Shown: positions 41,453 through 49,962 of the stretch, one piece after another | Position numbering within the stretch: position 1 is the stretch's first letter | Layout of the letters: each line of letters opens with the position of its first letter | From: VFJZ01 sp046598415 | Lineage (GTDB): Bacteria; Actinomycetota; Thermoleophilia; Gaiellales; F1-60-MAGs149 | NCBI GenBank assembly: GCA_046598415.1 | Contig: JBKJIG010000139.1 | Coordinates: 1 to 64,000, forward strand | Length of the DNA stretch: 64,000 nucleotides | Direction of reading: 5' to 3' | Position numbers and translations under genes: made by a program | Notes under the pieces: generated by a model | What the model was told of the DNA's origin: nothing | Databases searched by the model: none | Seen by the model: only the letters and a program-made list of their open reading frames with translations

Positions 41453-42123
41453 CAGCCCTCCCGCAGCACGTAGCCGACGAGCCGCACGGTGTGGATCAGC
41501 GGCGGCCCGTGCCGGTCGAGCTTGCGACGCAGGTACGACACGTACGTCTCGACGATGTTCGAGTCGCCACCGAAGTCGTACTGCCAGACGTGGTCGAGGA
41601 TCTGCCGCTTCGACAAGACGCGGCGCGGGTTGGTGAGCAGGAAGCGCAGCAGCGAGAACTCGGTCGGCGTCAGCTCGATGCGCTCGCCTGCGCGGCGCAC
41701 CTCGTACGTCTCCTCGTCCAGCTCCACGTCAGCGAAGCGCAGCAGTTGGCCGGTCTCCCCCTGGGTGCGCCGCAGCACCGCGTGCACGCGCGCGACGAGC
41801 TCGCCGAGGCTGAACGGTTTCGCGACGTAGTCGTCGGCAAGCGACAGCCCGGCGATCTTGTCCTCCGTCGCGTCACGCGCGGAGAGAAAGATCACCGGCA
41901 CCCGTTCGGGGAGCGCTCGCAGCTTGCGGGCGATGGTGAGGCCGTCCAGGTCGGGCAGCATGATGTCGAGGATGACGAGGTCGGGCTTGAACTCCTCGGC
42001 CGCCCGCATCGCATCGAGGCCGGTCGCCACCTCGCTGGTGACGAAGCCCTCGTAGCGGAGGGCCGTGGCGACGGCATCGGTGATAGACGGCTCGTCATCG
42101 ACGATCAGCACGCGTGCGGCCAT
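41452..42123 (-). CDS. OmpR/PhoP-family response regulator
   Basis: 223 residues. The receiver domain has the phosphoacceptor Asp53 (DLVILDIMLPDLDG), the acidic pair DDE at 9-11 and Lys (AKPF); the winged-helix output ends in NIVETYVSYLRRKLD and HTVRLVGYVLREG. Forms an operon with the sensor kinase. An upstream start at 42156 is possible, but the ATG at 42123 gives the usual PhoP-type N-terminus (MAARVLIVDDEPS). Confidence 0.9.
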   Translation of the reverse strand: MAARVLIVDDEPSITDAVATALRYEGFVTSEVATGLDAMRAAEEFKPDLVILDIMLPDLDGLTIARKLRALPERVPVIFLSARDATEDKIAGLSLADDYVAKPFSLGELVARVHAVLRRTQGETGQLLRFADVELDEETYEVRRAGERIELTPTEFSLLRFLLTNPRRVLSKRQILDHVWQYDFGGDSNIVETYVSYLRRKLDRHGPPLIHTVRLVGYVLREG

Positions 42124-42267
42124 CCTCTGAGCATGCCACTCGCGGCGCGACGTCATGCCTCGAGTCTGGCCGCCGGAGCTGAGAGCCCGCTGAGAACGCG
42201 GCTCGCAGGATTCTCAGGCTGGTCACAGGCGAGCCTGGTTGACTGGGTGCATGGACGGAAGTGAAGC

Positions 42268-43017
42268 ATGAGAAAACTGAAGCGGAACATCGTCGTCGCA
42301 GGTTTCGCCGTAGCCGCACTTGCGGGCTCGGGCGCCGCGATCGCAGCCAACCGCCCGACCGCCAAGGAGGAGCAGAAGGCCGTTATCGACGATACGGCCA
42401 AGCAGCTCGGGGTCGCCCCCGACAAGCTCCAGTCGGCCCTGCAGCAGGCGCTCGTGAACCGCGTCGAGCAGGCCGTCAAGGACGGTCGCCTGACGCGCGC
42501 GCAGGCAGACCAGGTGATCGCGAGGATCAAGTCCGGCGATCTGCCGCTCGGTGGCCCGGGGCTGGGCAAGGGCGGCGGCCGAGGTGGCGATCATGGCGGC
42601 TTCGGCCGGCACCGTGGCGGCAGGGCCTTCGGCGAGACCCGCGCGGCCGCAGTCGCCTACCTCGGCGTGACCGAGGAGCAGCTCCGCACCGCCCGCCAGT
42701 CCGGCAAGTCGTTGGCGGACATCGCCAAGGAGAAGGGCAAGACAACCGACGGCCTGAAGGCAGCGATGCTCGCCGCCGTCACCAAGGCGGCCGACGCCGC
42801 CGTCACGGCCAAGGAGCTGACCAAGGAGCAGCGCGACGCCCTCGTCGCGAAGGCTCCGGCACGGCTGGATCATGAGATCGCCGAGACCCGCACCGGCCGG
42901 CACGGTGACCGCGGCGGTGCAGGGCCGGTCGCGCCGGAGAGCGGAACGGGGACGGGGACGAACGACGGGAGCGCTCCGTTCGACCCCGCGTCGCAGGACG
43001 CATTCCAGACCACCTAG
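42268..43017 (+). CDS. Secreted Ala/Gly-rich helical protein, divergent from the two-component system
   Basis: 249 residues. Signal peptide MRKLKRNIVVAGFAVAALAG with a cleavage site near residue 27 (AIA-ANRP). The mature protein has two related helical units (LGVAPDKLQSALQQALVNRV and LGVTEEQLRTARQSGKSLAD), each followed by QAVKDGRLTRAQADQV-type helices, a flexible glycine/histidine-rich linker (GGRGGDHGGFGRHRGG) that could bind metal, and a C-terminal serine/threonine-glycine tail. Located 145 bp from the response-regulator gene, as in envelope-stress loci; function inferred only. Confidence 0.7.
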   Translation: MRKLKRNIVVAGFAVAALAGSGAAIAANRPTAKEEQKAVIDDTAKQLGVAPDKLQSALQQALVNRVEQAVKDGRLTRAQADQVIARIKSGDLPLGGPGLGKGGGRGGDHGGFGRHRGGRAFGETRAAAVAYLGVTEEQLRTARQSGKSLADIAKEKGKTTDGLKAAMLAAVTKAADAAVTAKELTKEQRDALVAKAPARLDHEIAETRTGRHGDRGGAGPVAPESGTGTGTNDGSAPFDPASQDAFQTT

Positions 43018-43025
43018 CCACGGAC

Positions 43026-43059
43026 GCGGCGGGGTCGCCCTTCCTCGAAACCCCGCCGC
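43026..43059 (+). terminator. Hairpin terminator after the secreted protein
   Basis: GCGGCGGGGT (43026-43035) pairs exactly with ACCCCGCCGC (43050-43059) over a 14-nt loop, 9 bp after the stop codon. Confidence 0.65.
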
Positions 43060-43099
43060 TTCTGGCTATTCAGCGAGCCGCGATCGCCAGGTCGTATGC

Positions 43100-43779
43100 A
43101 TGGCGGTCAGCGGTTTCGGCGCGCCCTGCTTATCAGGCGGGGCACGTCCCGCCTCTGTATCGGTGAACGCGCCGTTCATCGGCACGCCGCTTGCCAGGGG
43201 GACCGAGATTCTCGACTCGAGACGCATCACCGGCCGATCGATCGCACGCCGGCTGCCGCAGCGCGTCAGCCGGCGGCTCTCCATCGACGTCCGCTGGCTC
43301 GGCATCGGCGCCGCGCTGGTCTTGACGCTGCTCGCCGGAGTCATGGTGGAGCTGGTCCTCTCCGACCACTCACGCCTCCGCTCGTCTGGCTGGGCGCCCT
43401 GGCCGCGGTGCTCGCCGGCGGCGTCGGCTGCCTGGCGATGATCGCCGTCCGCGACGCCGACCTGCTGTGGGACGTTCGCAAGGACGCTGCCATCGCCCGC
43501 GGCGACTCCGAGCTCGCACAGCGCCGCGCCGACACGTGCCGCGCCAACGACCTGCGCTCCCGTGAGCTGCTGCAGCGCCTCCAGGTGGCGACGACCGACG
43601 CGATGCGCGACCCGTTCCTCGCCGATCGCCTGTCGCGCGGCCCGCGGGACGAGCAGGACCTGCTGACGCTGCTCGACCAGGTCGACCGCCATCTCGGCAG
43701 GCTGCCCGGCGGCCCGCGCACGGCGGCTTCGAGCACCCGCCGCAGCGGGGATCGCAAGCGCAACACCCGCAACCCGTAG
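43100..43779 (+). pseudogene. Frameshifted small membrane protein gene
   Basis: Two overlapping frames together give one protein: from the ATG at 43100 (or the GTG at 43163), with TM1 WLGIGAALVLTLLAGVMVEL; then, after a shift to the next frame near 43370-43380, TM2 WLGALAAVLAGGVGCLAMIA and a cytoplasmic helical tail ending at 43779. The change fits loss of one base between the two membrane helices. Either a disrupted gene, a sequencing error, or programmed frameshifting (no slippery site visible). Family not recognised. Confidence 0.5.
43121..43150 (+). repeat. Inverted repeat in the leader of the frameshifted gene
   Basis: AGGCGGG and CCCGCCT form a 7-bp stem over GCACGT, between the two possible start codons of the frameshifted membrane protein. 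Could be structure in the 5' leader; not a recognised riboswitch. Confidence 0.3.
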
Positions 43780-43844
43780 GCATTGCCGCCAGCGGTGTCT
43801 GCCGTGTCGTGGCGAGTGGTCGGCGGCGGGTTCAGACGAACATT

Positions 43845-43862
43845 GTCTGACGAAAGTCAGAC
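43845..43862. promoter_or_regulatory. GTCTGAC-GAAA-GTCAGAC palindrome
   Basis: Perfect 7-bp arms over four bases. Inner part CTGAC-N4-GTCAG matches 29232-29245. Both lie before a GGGGTCWGACCCC repeat. Confidence 0.5.
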
Positions 43863-43910
43863 ATCGATTCGCGCCCGAACAGTCACGGTGCGTCACGCAG
43901 CGCGCGATCG

Positions 43911-43980
43911 GCGCGCCTTCCGCGTGAGAAACGTTCTGGGGTCTGACCCCAGAGCGGGCGTTTTCGGGGTCTGACCCTCG
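43911..43980. repeat. Dispersed palindromic repeat, copy 4
   Basis: GGGGTCTGACCCC (43938-43950), 15-bp spacer, GGGGTCTGACCCT (43966-43978, one mismatch). The left flank GCGCGCCTTCCGCG with AAACGTTC is the same as in copy 1. Confidence 0.75.
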
Positions 43981-44002
43981 TATCGAACCGCACGAGTCGG
44001 CT

Positions 44003-44019
44003 ATTGCCGCTGCGGCTAC
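44003..44019. promoter_or_regulatory. Partial match to the 17-bp PucR/IclR palindrome
   Basis: ATTGCCGCTGCGGCTAC keeps one complete arm (14 of 17 positions). It lies more than 100 bp before the efflux pump; may be a chance or decayed site. Confidence 0.3.
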
Positions 44020-44118
44020 GCATTCGTTGGCTGGCGGGCGGTCTTCCTGGCCGCTCGGCTCGTGACCATGCTGCGCTGCCTGTCGCGCTGGACGGCAGGC
44101 GTCACAGCCGGTGGTAAA

Positions 44119-44146
44119 CGGAACCGGATTCCGATTCCGCTATGCT
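44119..44146 (+). promoter_or_regulatory. Promoter with overlapping operator of the DHA2 pump operon
   Basis: Imperfect palindrome CGGAACCGGATTCCG (44119-44133) followed by TATGCT (44141-44146), a good -10 element; the -35 region would lie inside the palindrome. The downstream operon encodes a TetR protein, the obvious candidate to bind it. Confidence 0.5.
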
Positions 44147-44186
44147 CCGGCCTTCCCCACGCGTCCCGTCCTCGATCAAGGCCCCC

Positions 44187-45695
44187 ATGACCCACACCGC
44201 CCCCCTTCGCGTGTCTCGCCCCACGCTCACCCTGAGCGTGCTATCGCTCGCCACGCTCGCCTACATCCTGCTGCAGTCCCTCGTCGTCCCGGCCCTGCCG
44301 GCCATCGGCGAGGAGCTGGGCACGACGCAGTCCACGGTCAGCTGGATCCTCACCGCGTACCTGCTGTCCGCGTCGGTGGCGACACCCATCCTCGGCCGCT
44401 TCGGCGACATCTACGGCAAGAAGCGCGTGCTGGTGGCGGTGCTCGCGTCGCTGGTCGTCGGCTCGGTCGTCGCCGCCACGACCGACTCGATCGCCGTGAT
44501 GATCGTGGCCCGCATCATCCAGGGCGGCGGCGGCGCGATCTTCCCGCTCGCGTTCAGCATCATCCGCGACGAGCTGCCGCGCAGCCGCGTAGCCGGCGCG
44601 ATCGGCCTGATCTCGGCCATCATCGGCATCGGCGCGGGCTTTGCGATCGTGCTGGCCGGCCCGATCGTCGACCACCTCTCCTACCACTGGCTGTTCTGGA
44701 TCCCGGGCATCATGGCCCTGATCTCGATGGTGGCGACCATGTTCCTGATCCCGGAGTCGCCCATCAAGGCGCCGGGGCGCGTCAGCTTCTCCGCCGCTCT
44801 GACCCTCTCGGGCTGGCTGGTGTGTCTGCTGCTCGGCGTCAGCGAGGGCGAGAACTGGGGCTGGACATCGCCGCGCGTCCTAGGCCTGTTCGCCGGTGCC
44901 GTGGTGCTCTTCGCGGTCTGGATCGCGGTCGAGCTGCGCTCGAAGCAGCCGCTCGTCGACGTGCGCATGATGCGCATCCCGACGGTGTGGTGGACGAATG
45001 TCGCCGCGACGCTGTTCGGCTTCGGCATGTACTCGCTGATGATCGCGGTGCCGGCCTTCCTGCAGACGCCCGCGAGCGCGGGGTACGGCTTCAACGCCTC
45101 GATTGCGGAGTCGGGCTTCGCCCTGTTGCCGATGTCGTTCGCGATGCTGGTCGCCGGCATCGCCACCGGCCGCCTCACAACGCGGTTCGGCTCGAAGGTG
45201 CCGCTCGTCGCCGGATCGGTGATCAGCTCCATCGGCATGCTGTTCCTCGCCGTCGAGCACGGCAGCGAGTGGAACTTCTACGTCGCGATGGGCCTCGTCG
45301 GCCTCGGCATCGGCTTCGCGTTCTCCGCGATGTCGAACCTCGTCGTCGAGGCGGTGCCGGCCACGCAGACCGGTGTCGCGACGGGCATGAACGCCAACGT
45401 GCGGACGATCGGCGGCTCGATCGGCAGCGTGATCGTGTCCACGATCATCGTCGCGGGCGTCGCCAACGGCGCGGTCCCCCACGAGCACGGGTACGTCGTC
45501 GCGTTCGCCGCGCTGGGCATCGCGCTCGGCCTGGCAGGCGTTGCCGCCGCGCTCGTGCCGAGCCGTGACGCGCGGCGCGCGGCGCGGCCGGCCGACCCGG
45601 CCACGGCCCACGAGTTCGACGGCATGGCCTTCGACGCGGCGCCGGTCGCGGCGGCCGAGGCCGGGCTGGCGATCGGCGAGCGGCGGGTTCCCTGA
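44187..45695 (+). CDS. DHA2-type MFS efflux transporter
   Basis: 502 residues with fourteen predicted membrane segments. Signatures: RFGDIYGKKRVLV (loop 2), RIIQGGGGAIFPLAFSII (antiporter motif C region), and the DHA2-typical long second half (NWGWTSPRVLGLF). Drug/proton antiporter family. Operon with the TetR gene that starts 1 bp after its stop codon. The ATG at 44187 was used; the in-frame ATG at 44142 overlaps the -10 hexamer. Confidence 0.9.
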   Translation: MTHTAPLRVSRPTLTLSVLSLATLAYILLQSLVVPALPAIGEELGTTQSTVSWILTAYLLSASVATPILGRFGDIYGKKRVLVAVLASLVVGSVVAATTDSIAVMIVARIIQGGGGAIFPLAFSIIRDELPRSRVAGAIGLISAIIGIGAGFAIVLAGPIVDHLSYHWLFWIPGIMALISMVATMFLIPESPIKAPGRVSFSAALTLSGWLVCLLLGVSEGENWGWTSPRVLGLFAGAVVLFAVWIAVELRSKQPLVDVRMMRIPTVWWTNVAATLFGFGMYSLMIAVPAFLQTPASAGYGFNASIAESGFALLPMSFAMLVAGIATGRLTTRFGSKVPLVAGSVISSIGMLFLAVEHGSEWNFYVAMGLVGLGIGFAFSAMSNLVVEAVPATQTGVATGMNANVRTIGGSIGSVIVSTIIVAGVANGAVPHEHGYVVAFAALGIALGLAGVAAALVPSRDARRAARPADPATAHEFDGMAFDAAPVAAAEAGLAIGERRVP

Positions 45696-45696
45696 C

Positions 45697-46329
45697 GTGT
45701 CGCGCAGCGACGCCCTCCGCAACCGCCGACGCGTGCTCGCCGCCGCCATCGAGGCGTACGCGCACGACGGCCCGCGGTTCGGCATGCACGACGTCGCGCG
45801 CCGCGCCCAGGTCGGGGTGGGCACGGTCTATCGGCACTTCGCGGACCGCGACGAGCTGGTCGACGCGATCGCGCGGCCCTTCTTCGAGCAGACCCTGGTG
45901 ATCGCCCACGCAGCGCAGGAGGACACTGCGCCGGGCGAGCGGTTCGCGACGTTCGTGCGGGCGTTCGCGGCCGCGCTGGCCGAGCACGGCGTGTCGGGGC
46001 ACTGCTCGTGGGACTCGCCGGCCGCGCAGCCGGTGCGGGCCGAGCTGCGCGAGATCGTCACCGGCTTCATCGAGGACGGCCGGGCCGCGGGCGCCATCCG
46101 CGCCGACCTGACGCGCGAGGACGCCTCCGCGATCCTCTTCACGACCACCATGCTGGTGGACGAGACGCGCGCGCAGGGACCCGGGATCTGGCGCCGTCAG
46201 GTCGACCTGATGCTCGACGGCATCCGGCCCGGGCCGCCCGAGCCCCTCGCCGCTCCGCCCGTCGGCCGGGCGGCCTGGGACGCGTTCGTGAAGGCGCGCG
46301 GCGAGCGCGCCTGCGACCGACCCCGCTAG
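45697..46329 (+). CDS. TetR-family regulator of the DHA2 pump
   Basis: 210 residues, GTG start just after the pump's stop codon. The helix-turn-helix (residues 10-55: RRRVLAAAIEAYAHDGPRFG ... VARRAQVGVGTVYRHFADRDEL) is of clear TetR type; the ligand domain follows (SGHCSWDSPAAQPVRAELRE). Probably represses its own operon at the palindrome 44119-44133. Confidence 0.9.
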   Translation: MSRSDALRNRRRVLAAAIEAYAHDGPRFGMHDVARRAQVGVGTVYRHFADRDELVDAIARPFFEQTLVIAHAAQEDTAPGERFATFVRAFAAALAEHGVSGHCSWDSPAAQPVRAELREIVTGFIEDGRAAGAIRADLTREDASAILFTTTMLVDETRAQGPGIWRRQVDLMLDGIRPGPPEPLAAPPVGRAAWDAFVKARGERACDRPR

Positions 46330-47276
46330 CCCTTCAGCCAGGAGGCATACATCGGCTGCTCGCGCATGCCGAGGTTGCGGTACAGCGCCGTCGCGTTCGT
46401 CTCGGAGTCGGCGTCGACGTGCAGCAGCACCTCGGTGCGGCCGAGATCGCGCAACCGGGCGAACGACTCGAGCAGCAGCGCCCGGCCGAGCCCCTGCTTG
46501 CGATGCGCGCGACGCACGGCCAGCTCGCCGACGTAGCCGCCGTCGGCCGTCTCGGCCGACGTCTCCGCCGCGACCAGCGCGCCCGCCACCTCGTCACCGT
46601 GCCACGCGACGAGCACCAGGTCGTCTCGGAACGCGAGGGCCGGCTGCACGAACAGCTTGTGGAACCAGGTGTCGTACACGTCGTACGGCGGGCCGAAGTG
46701 GTCGGCGAACCCGTCGGCGAACGCGGCGTGAACGGCCCGCGCGTCGGCGTCGCGGCGGAAGGGCCGCAGCGCGTAGCCGGGCGGCCAGACCGGCGGCTCC
46801 AGCGCGTCGTCCAACGGCGCGCGCCTGAGCAGGAACCGGCGCGCGTGGCGGTAGCCGCCGCGCTCCAGTGCCGACGCCCACTCCCCGGGGGCGTCAAGCG
46901 CGCCGATGCGCAGCACGCCCGGCGACGCACCGTAGTGCCGGTGCCACCACGCCGCCCGGGTCTCGATCTCGGCCAGCAGGGCGTCGGCGAGTCCGTCGAT
47001 CGGCTGCACCGGCACGACGCCGTACCCGAACACCTCGTGGTCGGCGGTGTCGACATCGACCGCGATGAAGGCCACGATCATCCCCGCCTCGTCGACGATC
47101 AGCGCGTCGCGTGGGCCGTCGACCTCGTGCGGCGCGCTCCACGACGACAGCAGCTCGGCCGGCATCGTGTCGGCCAGGCCGAGGATCGCCATCGTCTCGG
47201 CGTTGCACAAGTCCGACACCGCGCCGGCATCGGTCGCGTCGGGCGTGCGGAACCTCAGGCCGGCGGGCAGCGACAC
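46326..47276 (-). CDS. Tandem GNAT-family acetyltransferase
   Basis: 316 residues. The C-terminal GNAT domain (residues ~165-316) has the acetyl-CoA-binding motif GELAVRRAHRKQGLGRALLLESFARLR and the family's NATALYRNLGM end. The N-terminal half (residues 5-150) is a degenerate GNAT-like domain without a clear acetyl-CoA loop, the layout of mycothiol-synthase (MshD)-like proteins. Acceptor unknown. 3' end overlaps the TetR stop codon, convergent. Confidence 0.8.
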   Translation of the reverse strand: MSLPAGLRFRTPDATDAGAVSDLCNAETMAILGLADTMPAELLSSWSAPHEVDGPRDALIVDEAGMIVAFIAVDVDTADHEVFGYGVVPVQPIDGLADALLAEIETRAAWWHRHYGASPGVLRIGALDAPGEWASALERGGYRHARRFLLRRAPLDDALEPPVWPPGYALRPFRRDADARAVHAAFADGFADHFGPPYDVYDTWFHKLFVQPALAFRDDLVLVAWHGDEVAGALVAAETSAETADGGYVGELAVRRAHRKQGLGRALLLESFARLRDLGRTEVLLHVDADSETNATALYRNLGMREQPMYASWLKG

Positions 47277-47285
47277 GGGCGCGGC

Positions 47286-47474
47286 CTATGCAGGTTCGGA
47301 CTCGAGAATCGAGATGGCGTCGCCGAGCAGGGCGATCGCGTCGTCGATGGTGTCGGGTACCTCGCGACGTTCCTGCCGCAGCAGCGTCAGGCACATGCGC
47401 AACTCGTGGTCGGCACCGTGCAGGTGATGCACGGCCTGGGCCAGGGCCTTCGCGGGCGCGTCCATCTCGGTCAT
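47286..47474 (-). CDS. Small helical protein upstream of the GNAT gene
   Basis: 62 residues, all helical by composition (LAQAVHHLHGADHELRMCLT ... IDDAIALLGDAISILESEPA). Stop codon 9 bp before the GNAT start, same strand. Family not recognised. Confidence 0.5.
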   Translation of the reverse strand: MTEMDAPAKALAQAVHHLHGADHELRMCLTLLRQERREVPDTIDDAIALLGDAISILESEPA

Positions 47475-47672
47475 CGGCGTCCATCCTACTCGACGCGTCG
47501 TCACAGACCGCTTGGATGCAGGATCGCGCCGGCTGAGGTTTCCATCGACGCCCGGCGGGGGATCGTCACCTGAATCGTCCGCTCCGACGCCCGCCGGTGC
47601 GGGCGAACGGCGACGGCTCGCGCGCTTCTCCTCCACGGGTTCCCGCGCGAGCCGTCGCCCCTCGCCCCCTCG

Positions 47673-47678
47673 TACACT
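47673..47678 (+). promoter_or_regulatory. Putative -10 element of a GNAT gene
   Basis: TACACT lies 6 nt before the ATG at 47685, identical to the element at 35454. Confidence 0.4.
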
Positions 47679-47684
47679 CGCGTC

Positions 47685-48230
47685 ATGCAGCCCGAGGTTC
47701 CACCGCCGCGTCGCGCGCGGGCCGAAGAGGCAGCCGCGATCGATTCGCTGATGAAGGCGTCGACGCGGGAGCTGTTCCCGCACTTCTACGACGAGCGGCA
47801 GACCGCGTCGAGCGTCGAGTACGTGGCGAGCGTCGACCGGCTGCTGATCGACGACGGCACCTACCTCGTGGTCGAGGTCGGCGGCGAGCTGATCGCCTGC
47901 GGCGGCTGGAGCCGCCGCGACCGGCTCTACGCGGGGTCCGGCGAGTGCGACGCCGACGCGCGGCTGCTCGATCCGGCGGCGGAGCCGGCGCGGATCCGCG
48001 CGATGTTCGTGCGCTCCGGCTGGACACGCCGCGGCCTCGGGCGCGCCATCCTCGAGGCCTGCGAGAGAGCGGCGCGCAGCGAGGGCTTCACCTCGCTGTC
48101 CCTGATGGCGACCCTCCCCGGCGTGCCGCTGTACGCGCGCTATGGCTTCGAGGTCACCGAGGCCGACGTGCCCGTCCGCATGCCGGACGGCGTCGTCATT
48201 CCGTGCGCGGCCATGGCGAAGGCGATCTAG
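47685..48230 (+). CDS. GNAT-family acetyltransferase
   Basis: 181 residues. The acetyl-CoA-binding motif is FVRSGWTRRGLGRAILEACERAARSE (roughly residues 107-132); a C-terminal strand LYARYGFEV is typical. Acceptor unknown. 4-bp overlap with the convergent lipoprotein gene. Confidence 0.8.
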   Translation: MQPEVPPPRRARAEEAAAIDSLMKASTRELFPHFYDERQTASSVEYVASVDRLLIDDGTYLVVEVGGELIACGGWSRRDRLYAGSGECDADARLLDPAAEPARIRAMFVRSGWTRRGLGRAILEACERAARSEGFTSLSLMATLPGVPLYARYGFEVTEADVPVRMPDGVVIPCAAMAKAI

Positions 48231-49276
48231 GAGGCCTGCGGGTCGAGGCGGTAGAGGGCGTCGTCGTCGGAGGCTGTCGCCCAGATCGACCCGAACGCCG
48301 CCACCACCGATCCACCGCTCTGCTCCGGCGCCGTCACGTCCTCGATCACGGTCGCCGTCGCCGGATCGACGCGGCGCAGGAACCGCCCCTCGGCCCGCAC
48401 CCACACGGCGCCGGGCGTGACGGCGATGCCGCCGCCACTTCCGGGCGACGCGTCCACCACGGCCGTCACCTCGCCGGTCTGCTCGTCGAGCCGCGCGAGC
48501 CCGCCGTCGAACCCGACCCAGACGTGCTCGCCGGCCGCGATCGTGGCCGCCCGCGGCAGACCCTCCGCCCGCGCGACCACCTCGCCCGTCTCGGGGTCGA
48601 TCTTCACGGCGACCCCGTCGGTCGGGCAGGCTGCCCACAGCGCAGTGGCGGAGGCCGTCAGCTCCGTGCAGACGGTGCCGAGGTCGATCGTCCGCGCGAC
48701 GGCATCGTCGGCGATCCCCGCGAGGCGACTCCCGTCGTCGACCAGCATCCAGGCGTGACCGAAGGCGACCGGGATCTGGCCCTCGACGTTGATCTTCCCG
48801 GCCTCGACGGGGGCCGCGACCTCGCCAGAACCAGGGTCCACGCGAGCGACCTGTCCGCTCTCGCCGGCGCACGACCAGATGACCTCGTCGGTCGCCCCGA
48901 TGCCCTGGCACAACTCGTCCGCGACTGCGACGGGCGGCGATACCTTCAGCGATTCCGCATCGACGCGGACGAGCGTCCCGGAGTCGGCCTTGACCCAGAT
49001 CGCGCCGGACGAGGCCGCGAGCCAGTCCGGATTGCCGCCGATCTCGAGACGTTCTCCGCCTCGCTGCTCGACCGGCACCGCGGTGACGTCGCCCGCCGGT
49101 TCGGCCTTCCGAGCCGGCGTCTCGACCGCGGTCGATGCCGACACGGCGGTTGTCGCGGCTGCCGGGTCCGTCGTGTCATCCGGCGCGTCGCCGCCGGAGC
49201 CGCACGCAACGCCCAGCACGACGACCGCTGCGATCTGGAGCCACCCCACGACGCGGGAGCACACCTGCCTTCGCAC
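48227..49276 (-). CDS. Lipoprotein with a YncE/NHL-like beta-propeller
   Basis: 349 residues, GTG start at 49276 with a GGAGG ribosome site. Lipobox VLGVAC-GSGG near residue 25 marks a membrane-anchored lipoprotein. The rest repeats a pattern with conserved W and (V/I)D-P-x-(T/S)-G-E-V turns (VRVDAESLKV, ARVDPGSGEV, VKIDPETGEV, ARLDEQTGEV, RRVDPATATV), about six blades. Function unknown; propellers of this kind often serve as binding platforms. Confidence 0.8.
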   Translation of the reverse strand: MRRQVCSRVVGWLQIAAVVVLGVACGSGGDAPDDTTDPAAATTAVSASTAVETPARKAEPAGDVTAVPVEQRGGERLEIGGNPDWLAASSGAIWVKADSGTLVRVDAESLKVSPPVAVADELCQGIGATDEVIWSCAGESGQVARVDPGSGEVAAPVEAGKINVEGQIPVAFGHAWMLVDDGSRLAGIADDAVARTIDLGTVCTELTASATALWAACPTDGVAVKIDPETGEVVARAEGLPRAATIAAGEHVWVGFDGGLARLDEQTGEVTAVVDASPGSGGGIAVTPGAVWVRAEGRFLRRVDPATATVIEDVTAPEQSGGSVVAAFGSIWATASDDDALYRLDPQAS

Positions 49277-49339
49277 GACCACCTCCGTAATCGGACGATT
49301 CTCGCGAGACGCCGCCGCAGCGATCAAACTCATGTTCCC

Positions 49340-49867
49340 GTGTCGATCACCGAGCGACTGATCCTGCGGCCATGGCAGGCCGCGGACCGCGCGCCCTTCG
49401 CCGCGCTGAACGCCGATCCGCGCGTCATGGAGCACTTCCCCGCCCTCATCACCACCGAACAGAGCGACGCATTCGTCGACCGGATCGAGGCGCGGTTCGC
49501 CGAGCACGGCTGGGGCCTGTGGGCGGTCGAGCGGCGCGACAGCGGCGCGTTCATCGGCTTCGTGGGGCTCAGCCCGGTGCCGGACGACCTGCCGGTCGTG
49601 CCGGGAACGGAGGTCGGCTGGCGACTGGCGCACGAACACTGGGGCCAGGGCTTCGCGACCGAGGGTGCCCGCGCCGCCGTCTCCTACGGCTTCCAGCAGC
49701 TCGGGCTGGACGAGATCGTCTCCTTCACCGCGTCGTCCAACATCCCGTCGCGGCGCGTGATGGAGAAGTTGGGGATGCAGGAGGACGTCGCAGCCGGCTT
49801 CGACCATCCCCGGTTCCCGGACTGGCCCGGCCGGTATCACGTGGTCTACCGCCTGCCCCACCCCTGA
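49340..49867 (+). CDS. RimJ/RimL-type GNAT acetyltransferase
   Basis: 175 residues, GTG start. Motifs: TERLILRPWQAADRAPFAAL at the N-terminus, WRLAHEHWGQGFATEGARAA (acetyl-CoA loop region) and FTASSNIPSRRVMEKLGM. Close to N-terminal protein acetyltransferases of the RimJ group. Divergent from the lipoprotein gene, 63 bp apart. Confidence 0.85.
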   Translation: MSITERLILRPWQAADRAPFAALNADPRVMEHFPALITTEQSDAFVDRIEARFAEHGWGLWAVERRDSGAFIGFVGLSPVPDDLPVVPGTEVGWRLAHEHWGQGFATEGARAAVSYGFQQLGLDEIVSFTASSNIPSRRVMEKLGMQEDVAAGFDHPRFPDWPGRYHVVYRLPHP

Positions 49868-49962
49868 GTCAGAGTGGGCGCGCCTGGTGTGCGGAGCAGG
49901 CGGCTCACGTCGCGCGGTTCGGGCGAGGACGCGTGACCCGATCGCGCTCTGGTCGAATCTGA

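Larger units (their letters stand above)
43780..44186. other. 407-bp intergenic region with repeat copy 4 and promoter/operator elements
   Basis: No gene is supported here. It contains the CTGAC-N4-GTCAG palindrome (43845-43862), the dispersed double palindrome (43911-43980), a 14/17 match to the PucR/IclR palindrome (44003-44019), and the promoter/operator of the DHA2 pump (44119-44146). Confidence 0.7.

Noticed and set aside
43085..43170. Possible riboswitch (cyclic-di-GMP type) before the frameshifted gene
   Set aside because: Only one 7-bp hairpin; conserved core elements of the known classes are absent.
43066..43896. 276-codon minus-strand frame over the frameshifted membrane gene
   Set aside because: No domain and poor composition; the two plus-strand pieces show clear membrane helices in sequence.
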